Source: Podospora pseudocomata
Lineage: Eukaryota; Ascomycota; Sordariomycetes; Sordariales; Podosporaceae
Assembly (NCBI RefSeq): GCF_035222375.1
Contig: NC_085887.1
Location: forward strand, 2,765,501-2,829,500
DNA length: 64,000 bases
Direction of reading: 5' to 3'
The notes beneath the pieces were generated by a model. That model did no database searches and was not told the origin of the DNA. It saw only the letters and a program-made list of their open reading frames with translations. Positions 11,801 through 22,664 of this stretch are shown piece after piece. Numbering within the stretch: position 1 is the stretch's first letter; each line of letters begins with the position of its first letter. The position numbers and the translations under genes were made by a program.

Positions 11801-13233
11801 CGGCCAGCCTGCTCCTCCTGCCCCTCGGCAACCTCTCCACGACAGCCAAGCCCGCGTGATTGCGAATCGTCGCCAGCAGGACAGTGAGGGTAAGTAAATT
11901 TGTTTCTGTTTTGATTTGCAGTCTTGCCGAGTTAGCTAACAATGTCGAAGCGATGTCACGCTACCAGAACATGACGTTGGAGAAGGCTGAGGGCAACATC
12001 AACAACCTGGCCAGAGATCAGCACGGCTGTAGGTTCCTGCAGAAGCAACTCGAGAACCGTATTCCTCACGAGGTCCACGCCATCTACCGGGAGGTCTTGC
12101 CTCACGTTCACGAACTCATGATCGATCCCTTTGGCAACTACCTCTGCCAGAAGCTCCTCGAGTACTGTACAGACGACGAACGCACCGAGCTGATCAAGAA
12201 CTCAGCCAAAGACATGGTGCCGATCGCGTTGAACCAACACGGTACTCGCGCCCTTCAAAAGATGATCGAACATGTGTCCAACGAGGTTCAGATTCAAATG
12301 ATCACCGACGCCCTGAAGATGCAGGTCGTCACGCTGATCCAAGATCTGAATGGTAACCACGTGATTCAGAAGTGCCTCAACAAGCTCAGCCCCGAGCAGT
12401 CTCACTTCATCTTCAACGCTGTCGGGGAGAATTGCATCGACGTGGGCACTCACCGTCACGGTTGCTGCGTCCTCCAGCGGTGCATTGATCATGCCAACGG
12501 CCAACAGAAGGCCTGGCTCATCCAATGCATCACCAACAATGCGTACCGCCTGGTCCAGGACCCCTTTGGCAACTACGTGATTCAATACATCATCGACCTG
12601 AACGAGCCTAGCTTCACCGAGCCCCTCGTTGCCCAGTTCCGCACCCACATTCTGACGCTTTCCAAGCTCAAGTTCAGCTCCAATGTGGTGGAGAAGTGCC
12701 TTCGCTGCTCCTCGGAACAGTCCAAGAACATGATCGTCTCGGAGCTCCTGGATGCCGGATGCGAGATTGAGCGCTGCCTCCGCGACTCATATGCCAACTA
12801 TGTCTACCAGACGGCCCTTGACCATGGCACCAACGACATGAAGCAGCGCCTCGTCGACTTGATCCGCCCTCATCTTGCCTCGATTCGCAACACACCCTAT
12901 GGTCGCCGCATCTCGGCCAAGATCTCGGCCTTTGACGCCAGCGGGATCAATGCCAATACCCCCAATCAGCCGCCTGTCCCTGCTGACCACACGGGTGGCC
13001 AGGTGTCTATTCGTCCTGCTCACCAGCGCGGCATGTCCAATAGCACCAACAGCACGACGAGCACATTCCACGGATATGCTCCGAATGGTGTCAACGGCGC
13101 CAACGGCAACGTCAACCACGCCGCTGCCATCACGTACCCAGGGGGCCCGAGCCAGGCTCCGCCGCAGCCGCCCCGCGGTCAGCAGCACCCGCACCAGTTC
13201 CCTTCCGGACAGGCGGACAACAACTGGCTCTAA
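8844..13233 (+). CDS. Pumilio/PUF RNA-binding protein, Puf4/Mpt5-like
   Basis: Exons 8844-9065, 9208-9228, 9405-9868, 10424-10604, 10992-11889, 11951-13233; 1022 residues. PUF proteins bind 3' UTR motifs and control mRNA decay and translation in the cytoplasm. The C-terminal Pumilio domain (about residues 600-935) shows the helical repeats, e.g. DQHGCRFLQKQLE, DPFGNYLCQKLLEY, NQHGTRALQKMI, DLNGNHVIQKCL, THRHGCCVLQRC and DPFGNYVIQYII, most like yeast Puf4/Mpt5. The N-terminus carries a charged coiled coil (exon 3) and low-complexity Ala/Pro/Gln/Asn stretches. Exon 2 is only 21 nt, with a good branch site, CAG acceptor and GTATGT donor. Introns 3 (555 nt) and 4 (387 nt) are long for this genome. 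The last intron has three in-range AGs; I chose 11950 because it follows a GCTAAC branch site and keeps the frame; the AG at 11935 also keeps frame and adds five residues. Confidence 0.9.
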
Positions 13234-14516
13234 ATCATCAGCACTGCGGTGTATTTGGGATCATGGATGGGTGATGGGTGTTTCTTATGGAGTTTGGTCT
13301 CTTACTTTTCTCTGCTACACTAGTCACGACAGCATGATGAGTGCTATGACCGTCACGACCCCTTTCCCTTTTGCACTTGTTGTTTCAGTAACAACGACTG
13401 ACACGGCACCCCCTCTTCAGCGGGCCCTCTTTGAAGCTCTGCTGTGTTGTACACTATCTGCGCGACAGGGAGGATATCAGTGGAGGTGCGGTTGGTTTAG
13501 AAGGCTTTGTTTACAGCCTCTTTTTCATTTCTTATGGGGTATCGGTCTCTTTTTTTCTTTCTTTTCTCGGTTCTCTGGCCTCGCCAGCCAGCCGTTGCTA
13601 TTCGATCCGTCAACTTTCGCCTATTCTCGGGTGGTTGGCGCTCACGAGCCAAGTCGATTCCGCGACAAACAGCTCTCATCGAACATCTATACGCGTTCGA
13701 GATTCAGTCCTTTGCATCATCTTGCGTATACTGGGGCTCCAGAAGCAGGGAGTCTGGATATCACTTGGGGTTATCTGGGTATCTCTGTGGATATTCGGCC
13801 TTGGGAGTTCTGGCGGCGGCCACAGCTTTTGTTTGCTATGATTTACGGGGGGGGATTGATGTTGCTTCAGAAAGGCGAAAGGGAAATGGACTTTTTTGTT
13901 TGTTGTATTTTTGGTAGTGTACACTTTTTTCTGTTTTTTCTTTCTTCGGCTCTTTTGATTCGCTCAAGAGGGTCTGATCTGCCGACATTACTCCGGATCC
14001 TTCCGCAAGGCTCTGGTCTCCTTTATTTGGGGGCACACTGTTTGAGGAGGGAGGAAGGGATGTTTGGTGGAGGAAAAGATTGCTGGGTGGTGGACATGAC
14101 TTTAGCGGTGATTAGGGGTGCTAGGATTGGGGCTTGGGCTTGATCTGGGTGTCTTTAGTTAGCTGGAAGGGTGGACACTATAACCTAGCGTATAGCGAAT
14201 TGTTTTTGTATTTTACTTTTTTGATGATGCCTCCTGTGACTTGTGATCTTGATGCCTTGGTGGTTGTTGTCGTAATACTCGTAGCTGACAAGATTAAGAG
14301 CTCTGGATGTTGAGGTGAGGTGGTCTGTGCATAGGTTGGTTTAATTGATTTTTGGCGGCCGAGTCGCGCGGCGCGTCATCCAGACGCGTGCTTTTCCGGA
14401 GCCCACCTTTTCAAGGCTTCCTTCCACCTGCACTTTCTAGTATTCTACCTCAACTCTCTCCGAACAACTACCATCAAGCACAACAATCGACAGCAGCAGA
14501 AATTTGATTAAGCAAG
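13234..14516. other. Intergenic: PUF 3' UTR and RFC5 promoter
   Basis: No supported gene. The open frame crossing 12875-14143 overlaps the PUF coding region in another frame and has no domain signal. A long T-rich 3' UTR for the PUF gene is likely. Confidence 0.5.
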
Positions 14517-15734
14517 ATGGCGCTCATTGTCGACAAGCACCGGCCCAGAAGTCTAGATGCTTTGACATATCATGATGAATTGTCTGATCGACTCCGTTCT
14601 TTGGTTTGTTTCCTCTCCCCTCCCCCTTTTGCAGCGACAATATCATCTAACTTTTTTTGGTTTTTGTTTGTGTGAATCTGCAGGCTCAATCAGGCGACTT
14701 CCCCCACCTCCTCTTCTACGGCCCTTCCGGAGCAGGCAAAAAGACTCGCATCGTCGCGACGCTCAAAGAGCTGTACGGCCCCGGTGTGGAAAAGATCAAG
14801 ATTGACGCGCGGGTCTTTCAGACGAGCTCGAACAGGAAGCTCGAGTTTAACATCGTCGCGAGCGTGTACCACCTCGAGATCACGCCGTCAGACGTGGGGA
14901 ATTATGACAGGGTGGTGATTCAGGACTTGCTGAAGGAGGTGGCACAGACGCAGCAGGTTGATCAGAGCGCGAGGCAAAGGTTCAAGGTTGTGGTGATTAA
15001 TGAGGCGGATCACTTGACGAGGGACGCGCAGGCTGCGCTGAGGAGGACGATGGAGAAGTATAGTCCGAATTTGAGGCTGATCCTGGTTGGGGAGAGCACG
15101 GCGGGGATTATTGCTCCAATTAGGAGTCGGTGTTTGCTTGTTAGGGTTGCGAGGCCGACGGTGGGGGAGGTGGAGGGGGTGTTGAGGGGGAGTTGTGAGA
15201 GGGAGGGGTGGGAGGTGAGGGAGGGGTTGGTGGGGAGGGTTGCGAGGGAGAGCGGGAGGAATTTGAGGAGGGCGTTGTTGATGTTGGAGGGGGTTTATGC
15301 GCAGAAGTGAGTTCTTTTTTTTTGGGGGGGGGGAGGGGGGCGAGATATAAGGGGTGGATTGGGGAGCTGACAAAGAGAAAAACAGTGAGAAAGTGACGGA
15401 CGACACACCGATCCCGCCCCCGGATTGGGAGGGACTGATTGAGCAGATTGCGCAGGAGATTATGGCTGAGCATACCTCCGCGAGGATCCTGCAGGTGAGG
15501 AGCAAGCTTTATGACTTGCTGACGCACTGCATCCCACCGACGACCATCTTGAAGACGTTGACGTTTAAGCTGATGCCACTGATTGATGATGATTTGAAGC
15601 CGGAGGTGATCAAGTGGAGTGCGTTTTATGAGCACAGGATAAAGACGGGGACAAAGGTGATTTTTCACTTGGAGGCGTTTGTGGCCAAGTTTATGAGGAT
15701 ATTGGAGATGTATTTGATGAGCATGGATATGTAG
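14517..15734 (+). CDS. RFC5: Replication factor C small subunit (yeast Rfc5, human RFC3 type)
   Basis: Exons 14517-14603, 14684-15306, 15386-15734; 352 residues, normal for the family. It is part of the clamp loader that opens PCNA at primer-template junctions in the nucleus, and of alternative loaders for the 9-1-1 clamp. The start matches the family (VDKHRPRSLDAL). The P-loop GPSGAGKKT is at residues 42-50, the degenerate Walker B is VVVINEADHL (NEAD, as expected for Rfc5, which hydrolyses ATP poorly or not at all), and sensor/arginine-finger segments AALRRTMEKYS and IRSRCLLVR follow. The C-terminal collar domain has LYDLLTHCIPP. The first intron uses a less common GTTTGT donor but has a clear ATCTAAC branch and CAG acceptor. 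The coding strand becomes strikingly G-rich from about 15150 to 15310. Confidence 0.95.
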
Positions 15735-16831
15735 GGGGGAGGGGTGATGCAGGGAAGAGGACAAGAGCAGAGGGAGTTTGGCGTCTTAGGAGTGTATAAT
15801 TGGGGCATGCCTGAGCTCATAGACAGCCAGGCAGTCAGTTTACAAGTTAATACTCATTTGGAGCATCTTTGAGATACGTTGCTGGTGGTGTTGTGATAGC
15901 TGATGGAGGTGAGGCTTTAAGATCCAAGGAGGCATTCGATAACATAATATTGACAAATGGATTGGTTAAGAACAAGGCGGCGGTGGTCTTCGTGGCATCA
16001 TTGCCGGCTAATTGAATTGCTATGGCGACGGTATGGGGTTAATGAGATTCAGGTTGACCAAGATGGGCTTTTTCTCGCTCTTCAAGATAATCTCACAACT
16101 CTGATATAAAATAGAGCATCCAATTCCAATATCACCATCTCTTGTACCTCCAAGAGTAGCATCATCATCATCATCCATCTCCAACTCTCCCAACCCTGAC
16201 CTTGAACTTGCAAAGCCCAGACCCACATTGTTCTCGGCCCCCGGGCAGCAGGCGGGCTGGCCCTTGCGTTAGCTTGTGAAGTCTGATTGGCCAGATCCTG
16301 ACAAAGAGTGGAGTTGAATCGGTTTGGCATGCATCATTGCCGTGTGCCAAAGCGAACAAGGGTGGGTGGGTAAGTGTGCATTTCCAATTGTTCCCCCAAT
16401 TCAGCCAGAAAACGCGTTTCGTGTCCTCTTTGGATGGTGAGGAAGTGTATTACGGCAAAGACTCTAACCACTTGCACACACACCACGAAAAGGGCATCAC
16501 TCCCACAGCGAACACCCGATAACGACGGAGCGAGTTGGTTTGTGCCGCGGTCGGTTTGAGAAGACTTCCGAAGTTCCGGAAGAACAGGTGGTTGGATTTT
16601 AGGGAGCTGGGGAACCGAACCTGCTACGAAGAAGGGGCGACGAACGAACGAAACAGGAGATCGATCAACGATAACGCAAAACGAAGACGAGAGAAGACGA
16701 GAGAAGACGACTAAACAGCGGCAGGGCTGATAACAACAGTGTTGATAGTTGGGAAATTGATCGGGGGTTGTTGTTGTTGAAGAGAGAGACGGGCACGCCC
16801 CCGGAGAAGCTAGGACTGAGCTCCCTTTGCG
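15735..16831. other. Intergenic: RFC5 3' UTR and ERD2 promoter
   Basis: No supported gene. The minus-strand frame at 16334-16867 overlaps the first exon of ERD2 and has no domain signal. Short direct repeats of gagaagac lie near 16690. Confidence 0.5.
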
Positions 16832-17682
16832 ATGTCGCTCAACATCTTTCGCGTGCTGGGTATGCATACCCTTCCGAGTAGTCGTCGGCTAGAGGGAGAA
16901 GGAACACCCGGGCTAATAATGCGATGTGCTTTCACAGGGGATTTCTCCCATCTCGCCTCCATTTTCATCTTACTGCACAAGATCCAGCAGTTGAAGGTAT
17001 GCCCCCCCCCCCGGTCATTGACAGTGACGATAGGTGGTGTGGCTGATATTGGAAACAGAGCTGCTCGGGTATTTCTTTCAAGTCGCAGGTTCTTTACATG
17101 CTGGTTTACATTACTCGATATCTCGGTATGTCTCCCCTCCTTTTCCCGTTTCCACCTTGGGGATAATGTTGACTGATAGATGGCGCAGACCTCCCCTGGA
17201 CCTCCTCCCCCTACAACTTCATCTTCAAAGTCCTCTTCATCTCCTCAGAGCTCTACATAATCTACCTCATGGCCCGGGCCTACAAGCCCACCAACGACCC
17301 CAACCTCGACACGTTCCACGTCGAGTTCCTCCTCGGCTTCGCCGGCCTGCTCGCGCTCTTGTTTCCGTACAAGTACACGATCCTCGAGGTGTTTTGGGCG
17401 TTTTCCATCTGGCTCGAGTCGGTGGCGATCCTGCCGCAGCTGTTCATGCTGCAGCGGACGGGGGAGGCGGAGGCCATGACGGCGCATTATATTGCGGCGC
17501 TGGGGATGTACAGAGCGCTGTATATCCCGAACTGGATCTATCGGTACTTTAGCGAGCCGACGCACAAGGTGGACACGATTGCGGTGACGGCGGGGATTTT
17601 GCAGACGATTTTGTATAGTGATTTCTTTTGGATTTATTATACCAAGGTTATGAGGGGGGAGAAGTTTAAGTTGCCTGTTTAG
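16832..17682 (+). CDS. ERD2: ER lumen protein-retaining receptor (KDEL/HDEL receptor)
   Basis: Exons 16832-16859, 16938-16996, 17059-17125, 17189-17682; 215 residues, the usual family length. This seven-helix Golgi/ER membrane protein binds C-terminal H/KDEL signals of escaped ER residents and returns them by COPI vesicles. The spliced product has the family hallmarks: N-terminal FRVLGDFSHLASIFILLHKI, then SGISFKSQ and the long C-terminal half with FLLGFAGLLALLFPYKYT, LPQLFMLQRTGEAE and a hydrophobic end with YYTKVMRGEKFKLPV. Three introns of 78, 62 and 63 nt interrupt the first third, a typical fungal layout. The coding sequence turns G-rich after about 17560. Confidence 0.95.
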
Positions 17683-19166
17683 GGCCAGCAATAACCGAGG
17701 ATATGATGAAGGGGATTACAGGAGGGGGCGAAAGAGACAGGTTGGGGGTGATGGCAAGAGGGAAAGTTAACGAGAGGAGGATAAGAAAAATGCAATGGCC
17801 TATGAGATACGGACACTTGGGTGGGTGGGCTGGCGTTAGGCGGGGAAGGGGGGAGAGAAAGTGTGGTTGTTTTTTTTACGTGTATGGGGTGTAATTCAAA
17901 TGCTGGTTGGTTTTAAGGATAACGGGAATGAATGACAAGTGGCCGGCGTGTTGTGTGGTCGACAAGTATAATATCCTTTTTCGCTTTTTCACATTGTATA
18001 TAACAGTAGGGGTATATTGCAGGCAGGTGGTCAAGGGACCGAGACTTAAAATGGAAAAGCTGACTGGTTTTGGAAGAGGAGAGTGATATATGGGTGTGTT
18101 CGAGAATAAACCGGGTAGTGCAAGTGCCGATGGTGGTGGTCTTTGGTTCGCATGATGGTGGTTGGTGGTTGGTGGTTGGTGGTTGGTGGTGGTGGTGGTG
18201 GGGGAACCGAACCCCTGGGCCAAGAATGGGGTGTTGGTGGGTGAGGAGGTTGTTACCAGGTTGGTTTATGGATGTGCCGTGTGGCTGAGACGAGGAGGGC
18301 TTGGTAGAAGTGTCCTTGGGTTCTGGAAGATAAAGGATCTCGGTGCGGATTAGAAACCTCTTTCATGGCTACGCAGCACGGACTAGACTGCAAATGTTAC
18401 AATCCTGATGAACTTGGCTCGGTGGGTGATGATGGTTTGGAAGTCTAGACATGGCCAGCATGCCATCCCAAGTCTAAAGAGTGAGGATGACAAGCCTTGA
18501 CTAAAACAGCCAAGCTTTGGATCATTACACTCACCCTTCTCTCGTCTTGTTGACAAAAAACCAGGGCATGAAGACAATTTTCTGGTAGCTGTTGAAGCAC
18601 GGGGCAATATCTGAGACGTTGAAGCTCTTCGTCCCCCTGCATTGAGGGTCTGTGCGTGAGCTCGCTCCGGGTCACACCCGCCCCGAGGCGAGATCTGCGA
18701 CTTCGAGGCTGCTGCCGCCAAGCTCTTTTGGTGTGTTGTAAGTCAACCGAGCTGGGAAGCTTCATCACGTCACATTTGCTTTGCTTGGGGTGAGTGAGGC
18801 ATGAAGTTTTATCACTGTCCACCCACCCCTCCTCGCGGGTTTGGAGATTTTCTCCCTCTTTTCTTCCATTTTGCCTGAGTTGTGATCTTGGAGTTAGGCT
18901 GAATGATGATCGTCGACGACGAGATTTGCTGAAGTTGTTTCTGTTCTATTCTCATACCCGCCGGCGCGGTAGATTTTATACGTTCTTTTATACTGCAACA
19001 ATTTTTTATTCTACAGGGGTTTTGTTTCTTGTTGATATAGATAGGTACCCGTCCCGCTACTTTCATTTAGCCAGACTGGATTTTGGCCATTCATTCTTTA
19101 CACAACGACAAACGACACGAAACAAAACATTCGACGGGAACGGGAGAGAAAAAGAGGCAGAAGGAG
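17683..19166. other. Intergenic stretch with GGT-rich repeat
   Basis: No supported gene. Contains a GGTTGGT/GGTGGT tract at about 18156-18204. The right end (18800-19166) should be promoter and 5' UTR of the membrane-protein gene; an in-frame upstream ATG at 19083 is ignored because the signal peptide begins at 19167. Confidence 0.5.
18156..18204. repeat. GGTTGGT/GGTGGT tandem tract
   Basis: About four copies of a 7-bp ggttggt unit grading into ggt triplets and a G run. It is not the TTAGGG telomere repeat. The plus strand could form a G-quadruplex. Confidence 0.8.
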
Positions 19167-20666
19167 ATGGCTAAATCACGTCCACCAACAACCGGGTCAC
19201 TCTTCCAATATCTGTTTCTCGCCCTTGGGGTATTATCAACAGCCACCCTCGCCGCCCCTCCCGCCCTCCCGCCAATACCGACCATAACCCCCCCACCAAC
19301 CCTCCTTGTCCCCCGCCAAAACGACCCCCAAATTCAATCCCTCTCCCAACAACTCTCCGCCCTATCCCAATCCTCCCGCGAAATCTCCCAATCGTCCCAA
19401 CAACTCTCCATCACGTCAGCCCAGCTGCTAAACTCAGTCCAGCAGCTCTCCTCCCGTCTCACCCAAACAGAACAGTCGGTCAATGCGCTCCGGCAGTCGG
19501 TGAACAACGCCGAGCAAGCCTCCCGCTCGTTATCACAGCAGGTAGCTGAGGTTTCGCGAAGCGCAGACCGTCAGATGAGTGAGCGGTTGCAGAGGGCGAG
19601 CATGACGATGGTGGAGAATATGAGCGCCATGTCGGTTCAGATGGAAAGCAGTTTCTCCCGGAGGCTGGCGCAAGCGTCTAGGAGCGCGGTTGCTTTGGCG
19701 CAGGGACGGGTTGTGCAGGAGGGGGAGGATAGGGGGTTGGAGACTGGGTTTGGGGTTCCCACCTCAACAGCGGTGCCGGAACCGGTGCAAGGGATGAGAA
19801 CGGAGGTTGTGATCGGGGCTGTGGTTGGGGGGGTGTTGGGGTCAATGGTGTTGAGTGTGGTGGGGGTGTTTTTTGGGTTGAAGATACGGCAGCGACAGCA
19901 GAAGCAGGGGAGGTTGGGGCCCGGGATTGGGAGTGATGTTTTTTTTACCGGGGGGGGAGGGGGGAAGATCAAAGGAGGGAGTCCGAATATTGGGGCGCCG
20001 GTACTGCAGTCTACGTCGAATAAGGCGTATGCTAGTGTGGGTTTGGGGCCGGAAGGGTTGCAGGTTGGGGGGGAGAACAAGGAGAAGGATGTGGGAAAGA
20101 GGGTCAGTGATGTCAGTAGTGTCTACTCTTCTGACTTGGACGACGACGAAAAGGAGCTGCTTAAACAGCAGCAGCAGCCGTCACCTGCTACACTGGCAAG
20201 AAACGCGCCGGATCTGAGGAGGATGGTTTTGGAAAGGTCGGGGACTACCATCTCGAGAAAGTCGGTCGGGGGTCCAAAGGTTGGGTTCGCGATGAGTTAT
20301 TACTCCCCTGACTCGACGACGATGCCACCACCTCCAAAGGCGGTCGGGACGGGGGTGATCAAGAAGGCAGGGGGGCATAATGATAATGATAATAATTCTG
20401 TGATGAAGGTTATGACGCCTACGGCAACGACGATTGTCAAGACGGGGGGAAACAAGACGAGGCAGATGATGAAGGGGTTTCAACTGAGTCAGCCGCCGCC
20501 GGGAAAGCTGAGTTTGTTCCCGAGGAGTGATGGGGGGAGTAGTGGGGGGAGTAGTCCTGTGGATGAAGAGGATGGGAAGGGGACGCCGAAGAGGTTGGAG
20601 AGCTGGTTGAGGAGGGAGAGGGAGGTTGTTAGTCCTTTTGCTACGGCTGCTCCGGGGAAGAAGTAA
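19167..20666 (+). CDS. Single-pass membrane protein with coiled-coil ectodomain
   Basis: Single exon, 499 residues, not a family I can name. Residues 1-30 form a signal peptide (hydrophobic LFQYLFLALGVLSTATLAA), followed by a Pro-rich stretch ending in LVPRQ, a common processing-like site in secreted fungal proteins. Residues 55-180 are a Ser/Gln-rich coiled coil with many QQL, SQQ and SSR heptad elements. A Pro/Thr linker leads to a Gly/Val-rich transmembrane helix at about 213-238 with a basic stop-transfer end (KIRQRQQKQ). The roughly 260-residue tail is low-complexity, with acidic DLDDDEKELLKQQQQ and Pro/Ser segments, and looks cytosolic. The layout resembles fungal wall-sensing or wall-anchoring proteins, but there is no WSC or other named domain, so function is open. 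The upstream ATG at 19083 would bury the signal peptide. Confidence 0.75.
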   Translation: MAKSRPPTTGSLFQYLFLALGVLSTATLAAPPALPPIPTITPPPTLLVPRQNDPQIQSLSQQLSALSQSSREISQSSQQLSITSAQLLNSVQQLSSRLTQTEQSVNALRQSVNNAEQASRSLSQQVAEVSRSADRQMSERLQRASMTMVENMSAMSVQMESSFSRRLAQASRSAVALAQGRVVQEGEDRGLETGFGVPTSTAVPEPVQGMRTEVVIGAVVGGVLGSMVLSVVGVFFGLKIRQRQQKQGRLGPGIGSDVFFTGGGGGKIKGGSPNIGAPVLQSTSNKAYASVGLGPEGLQVGGENKEKDVGKRVSDVSSVYSSDLDDDEKELLKQQQQPSPATLARNAPDLRRMVLERSGTTISRKSVGGPKVGFAMSYYSPDSTTMPPPPKAVGTGVIKKAGGHNDNDNNSVMKVMTPTATTIVKTGGNKTRQMMKGFQLSQPPPGKLSLFPRSDGGSSGGSSPVDEEDGKGTPKRLESWLRREREVVSPFATAAPGKK

Positions 20667-20805
20667 GGGGGTTTCTGGTATTTAAGCGAAGCGAGTAGTT
20701 TATAGTGTCATGAATTATGAAGACTATTTCACTTGCGAGCTCAGGGTTTCCTGTTGTTATTGTTTTTTATTTTATTTTATTTTTGGTTTTTTATTTATTT
20801 ATATA

Positions 20806-20852
20806 ACGTGATCCACCATCGAGCGGGACACCCCATCGACCGGGACACTTTT
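20806..20852 (+). repeat. Left terminal inverted repeat of the transposon
   Basis: Identical over 47 nt to the reverse complement of 22616-22662; the match breaks at position 48. Confidence 0.95.
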
Positions 20853-20902
20853 TCTCCCACTATAACCACCCAACTTCAATTCGCGTTTTCTCTATCACAA
20901 CA

Positions 20903-22555
20903 ATGTCCGACAGCTTGCCAGAAAATCGAGTCCTTTTAGCGATCAATGCGATTCGATCAACACCGCGCTTGAGCATCCGACGCGCCGCAGAAATATACAA
21001 CGTGCCCAAGTCCACAATTGCTGCGAGAATGAAGGGCCGAGTTGCGAAGTTCGACAGTTACAACGCACGTTCGAATTTGACTACGATAGAAGAGGAGGTG
21101 ATTGTTCAATATGTACTCGACCGAGATTCGCGAGGGTTTTCGCCCCGGATTGTCGACGTGGGTGATATGGCCAATCTCCTGCTTCGGAAACGCGGTGCGC
21201 GACAGGTCGGAAAGAACTGGCCAGACCGCTTCGTTACCCGACGTCCAGAGTTAAAGACGCGTTTTAATCGCGTCTATGACTATCAAAGAGGCCTCTGTGA
21301 AGATCCTGCAATTATCGAGCCATGGTTCCGACTGGTTGCCAACATGCGTGCGAAATACGGCATCCTCGACTGCGACTTCTACAACTTCGACGAGACGGGC
21401 TTTATGATGGGCATGATACGGCCAGGGATGGTGGTCACGCGCTCCGATCGGGTCGGCAAACCAAAGGCTATTCAGCCGGGCAATCGAGAATGGGCGACAG
21501 CGATTTGCACTATTGCTGGCGACGGGTATGTGGTGCCGCCTTTCTTGGTGGTGAAGGGCCGTTTCCACCTCGCCAGCTGGTACTCCGAACATCAGATACC
21601 TGACGACTGGGCCGTCGCAACAACAACCAACGGATGGACAGATAATAAGACTGCTCTGGAATGGCTGCAGCATTTTGATGAGCACACTAAACACCGTCGG
21701 AGGGGTGTATATCGGATGCTGGTGCTCGACGGCCATGAGAGCCATGTTAACGCCGAATTCGAGGACTATTGCAAGGAGAATAACATTGTCACCATTTGTC
21801 TGCCTTCCCATTCCTCGCATCTTACCCAGCCTCTCGATGTGGGTTGTTATAGCGTCCTAAAGAAGATGTACGGTGCTGAAATCGAGCACTTCATCAAAGC
21901 CCGGATCACGCATATCACGAAGCCCGAGTTCTTCCTTGCGTTCAAAGCCGCCTTCAGCCGGACTTTCACCCAAGAAAACGTTCTCGGGGGTTTTCGGGGT
22001 CTGGACTTATCCCCTACGACCCGCAGGCCGTCCTTTCGAAGCTAGATGTCAAGTTGCGGACACCAACCCCCTGGGACCCCTGATGGGCCACCAACACCTT
22101 GGTTCTTTAAGACGCCCAAGACTACCAACGAAGCCCTCTCGCAGTCTACCCTTATTAAAGTTCGGATTGCAAGACATCAGTCGAGCTCTCCGACTCCGAT
22201 TTTAGCTGCTGTTGATCAGCTTTCGAAAGGAATGCAGGTATTTTCCCATCAGGTGACCCTTTTACAAGCCGAGGTACGGACACTTCAGGAGGCCAACGAA
22301 GCACTTTCCAAGCGCCGGAGGGCCAAACGGACGCGTCTCCAAGATGGAGGGGCCATTAATGGAAGCCAGGCTAGGGATATAATGGCAGAGAAGGGCGTAG
22401 TTGAAGCGGAAGGACGCGTCGAAAGCGAAAATGAAGGGTCGTCAAAGAGGCGTCGGATGGGTTCGCGGCACTGTGGCATCTGCCGCAAGACTGGCCACAA
22501 TGCAAGGACATGCCCAGAGGCTGGGGAAACAGATGCTTCAAGTGATGCTGAGTAG
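20903..22555 (+). pseudogene. Pogo-type DDE transposase with two compensating frameshifts
   Basis: Open from ATG 20903 to a TAG at 22043-22045; the same frame reopens and ends at 22555. In order: a psq-type helix-turn-helix (RRAAEIYNVPKSTIAARMKGR), a CENP-B-like DNA-binding segment, and the DDE catalytic domain with YNFDETGF, MLVLDGHESH and HLTQPLDVG carrying the three acidic residues. After residue ~365 the conserved continuation (dipeptides such as LIPYDP...LSKLDVKLRTP) is found one frame away. It returns to the first frame at a C run at 22067-22071. This implies one base lost near 22003-22006 and one gained near 22070. Past the break come a Lys/Arg-rich stretch and a CCHC zinc knuckle (CGICRKTGHNARTC). 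As written, the product would end after the DDE domain, lacking the basic region and knuckle. Sequencing indels would be an alternative to true decay. Confidence 0.85.
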
Positions 22556-22615
22556 CTGCAATTGATTTGATTAGTGTTTTATGGGATTTTAGAGTTTGTT
22601 GTGGTTGTGGTCTGG

Positions 22616-22662
22616 AAAAGTGTCCCGGTCGATGGGGTGTCCCGCTCGATGGTGGATCACGT
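22616..22662 (-). repeat. Right terminal inverted repeat of the transposon
   Basis: Partner of 20806-20852. The palindromic TATA flank lengthens the apparent match by a few bases outside the element. Confidence 0.95.
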
Positions 22663-22664
22663 TA

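Larger units (their letters stand above)
20804..22664. mobile_element. Fot1/pogo-type DNA transposon with perfect 47-bp TIRs
   Basis: The element proper is 20806-22662 (1857 bp). Its ends, 20806-20852 and 22616-22662, are perfect 47-bp inverted repeats beginning ACGTGATCCACCATCGAGCG; each contains two related sub-blocks sharing CGGGACAC. Flanking TA dinucleotides (20804-20805 and 22663-22664) match the TA target duplication of the Tc1/mariner-pogo superfamily. Inside is one transposase reading frame on the plus strand, broken by two frameshifts. Length and gene content fit the fungal Fot1/pogo group. The perfect ends argue for a young insertion, and the body is not AT-rich, so there is no obvious repeat-induced point mutation. 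Confidence 0.93.

Noticed and set aside
12875-14143. 422-codon plus-strand frame at the PUF 3' end
   Set aside because: Overlaps the PUF coding region out of frame; composition is not protein-like.
18156-18204. Telomere-like repeat
   Set aside because: Unit is GGTTGGT/GGT, not TTAGGG, and lies between ordinary genes.
19083-19166. Upstream in-frame ATG for the membrane-protein gene
   Set aside because: It would place 28 polar residues before a clear signal peptide that starts at 19167.
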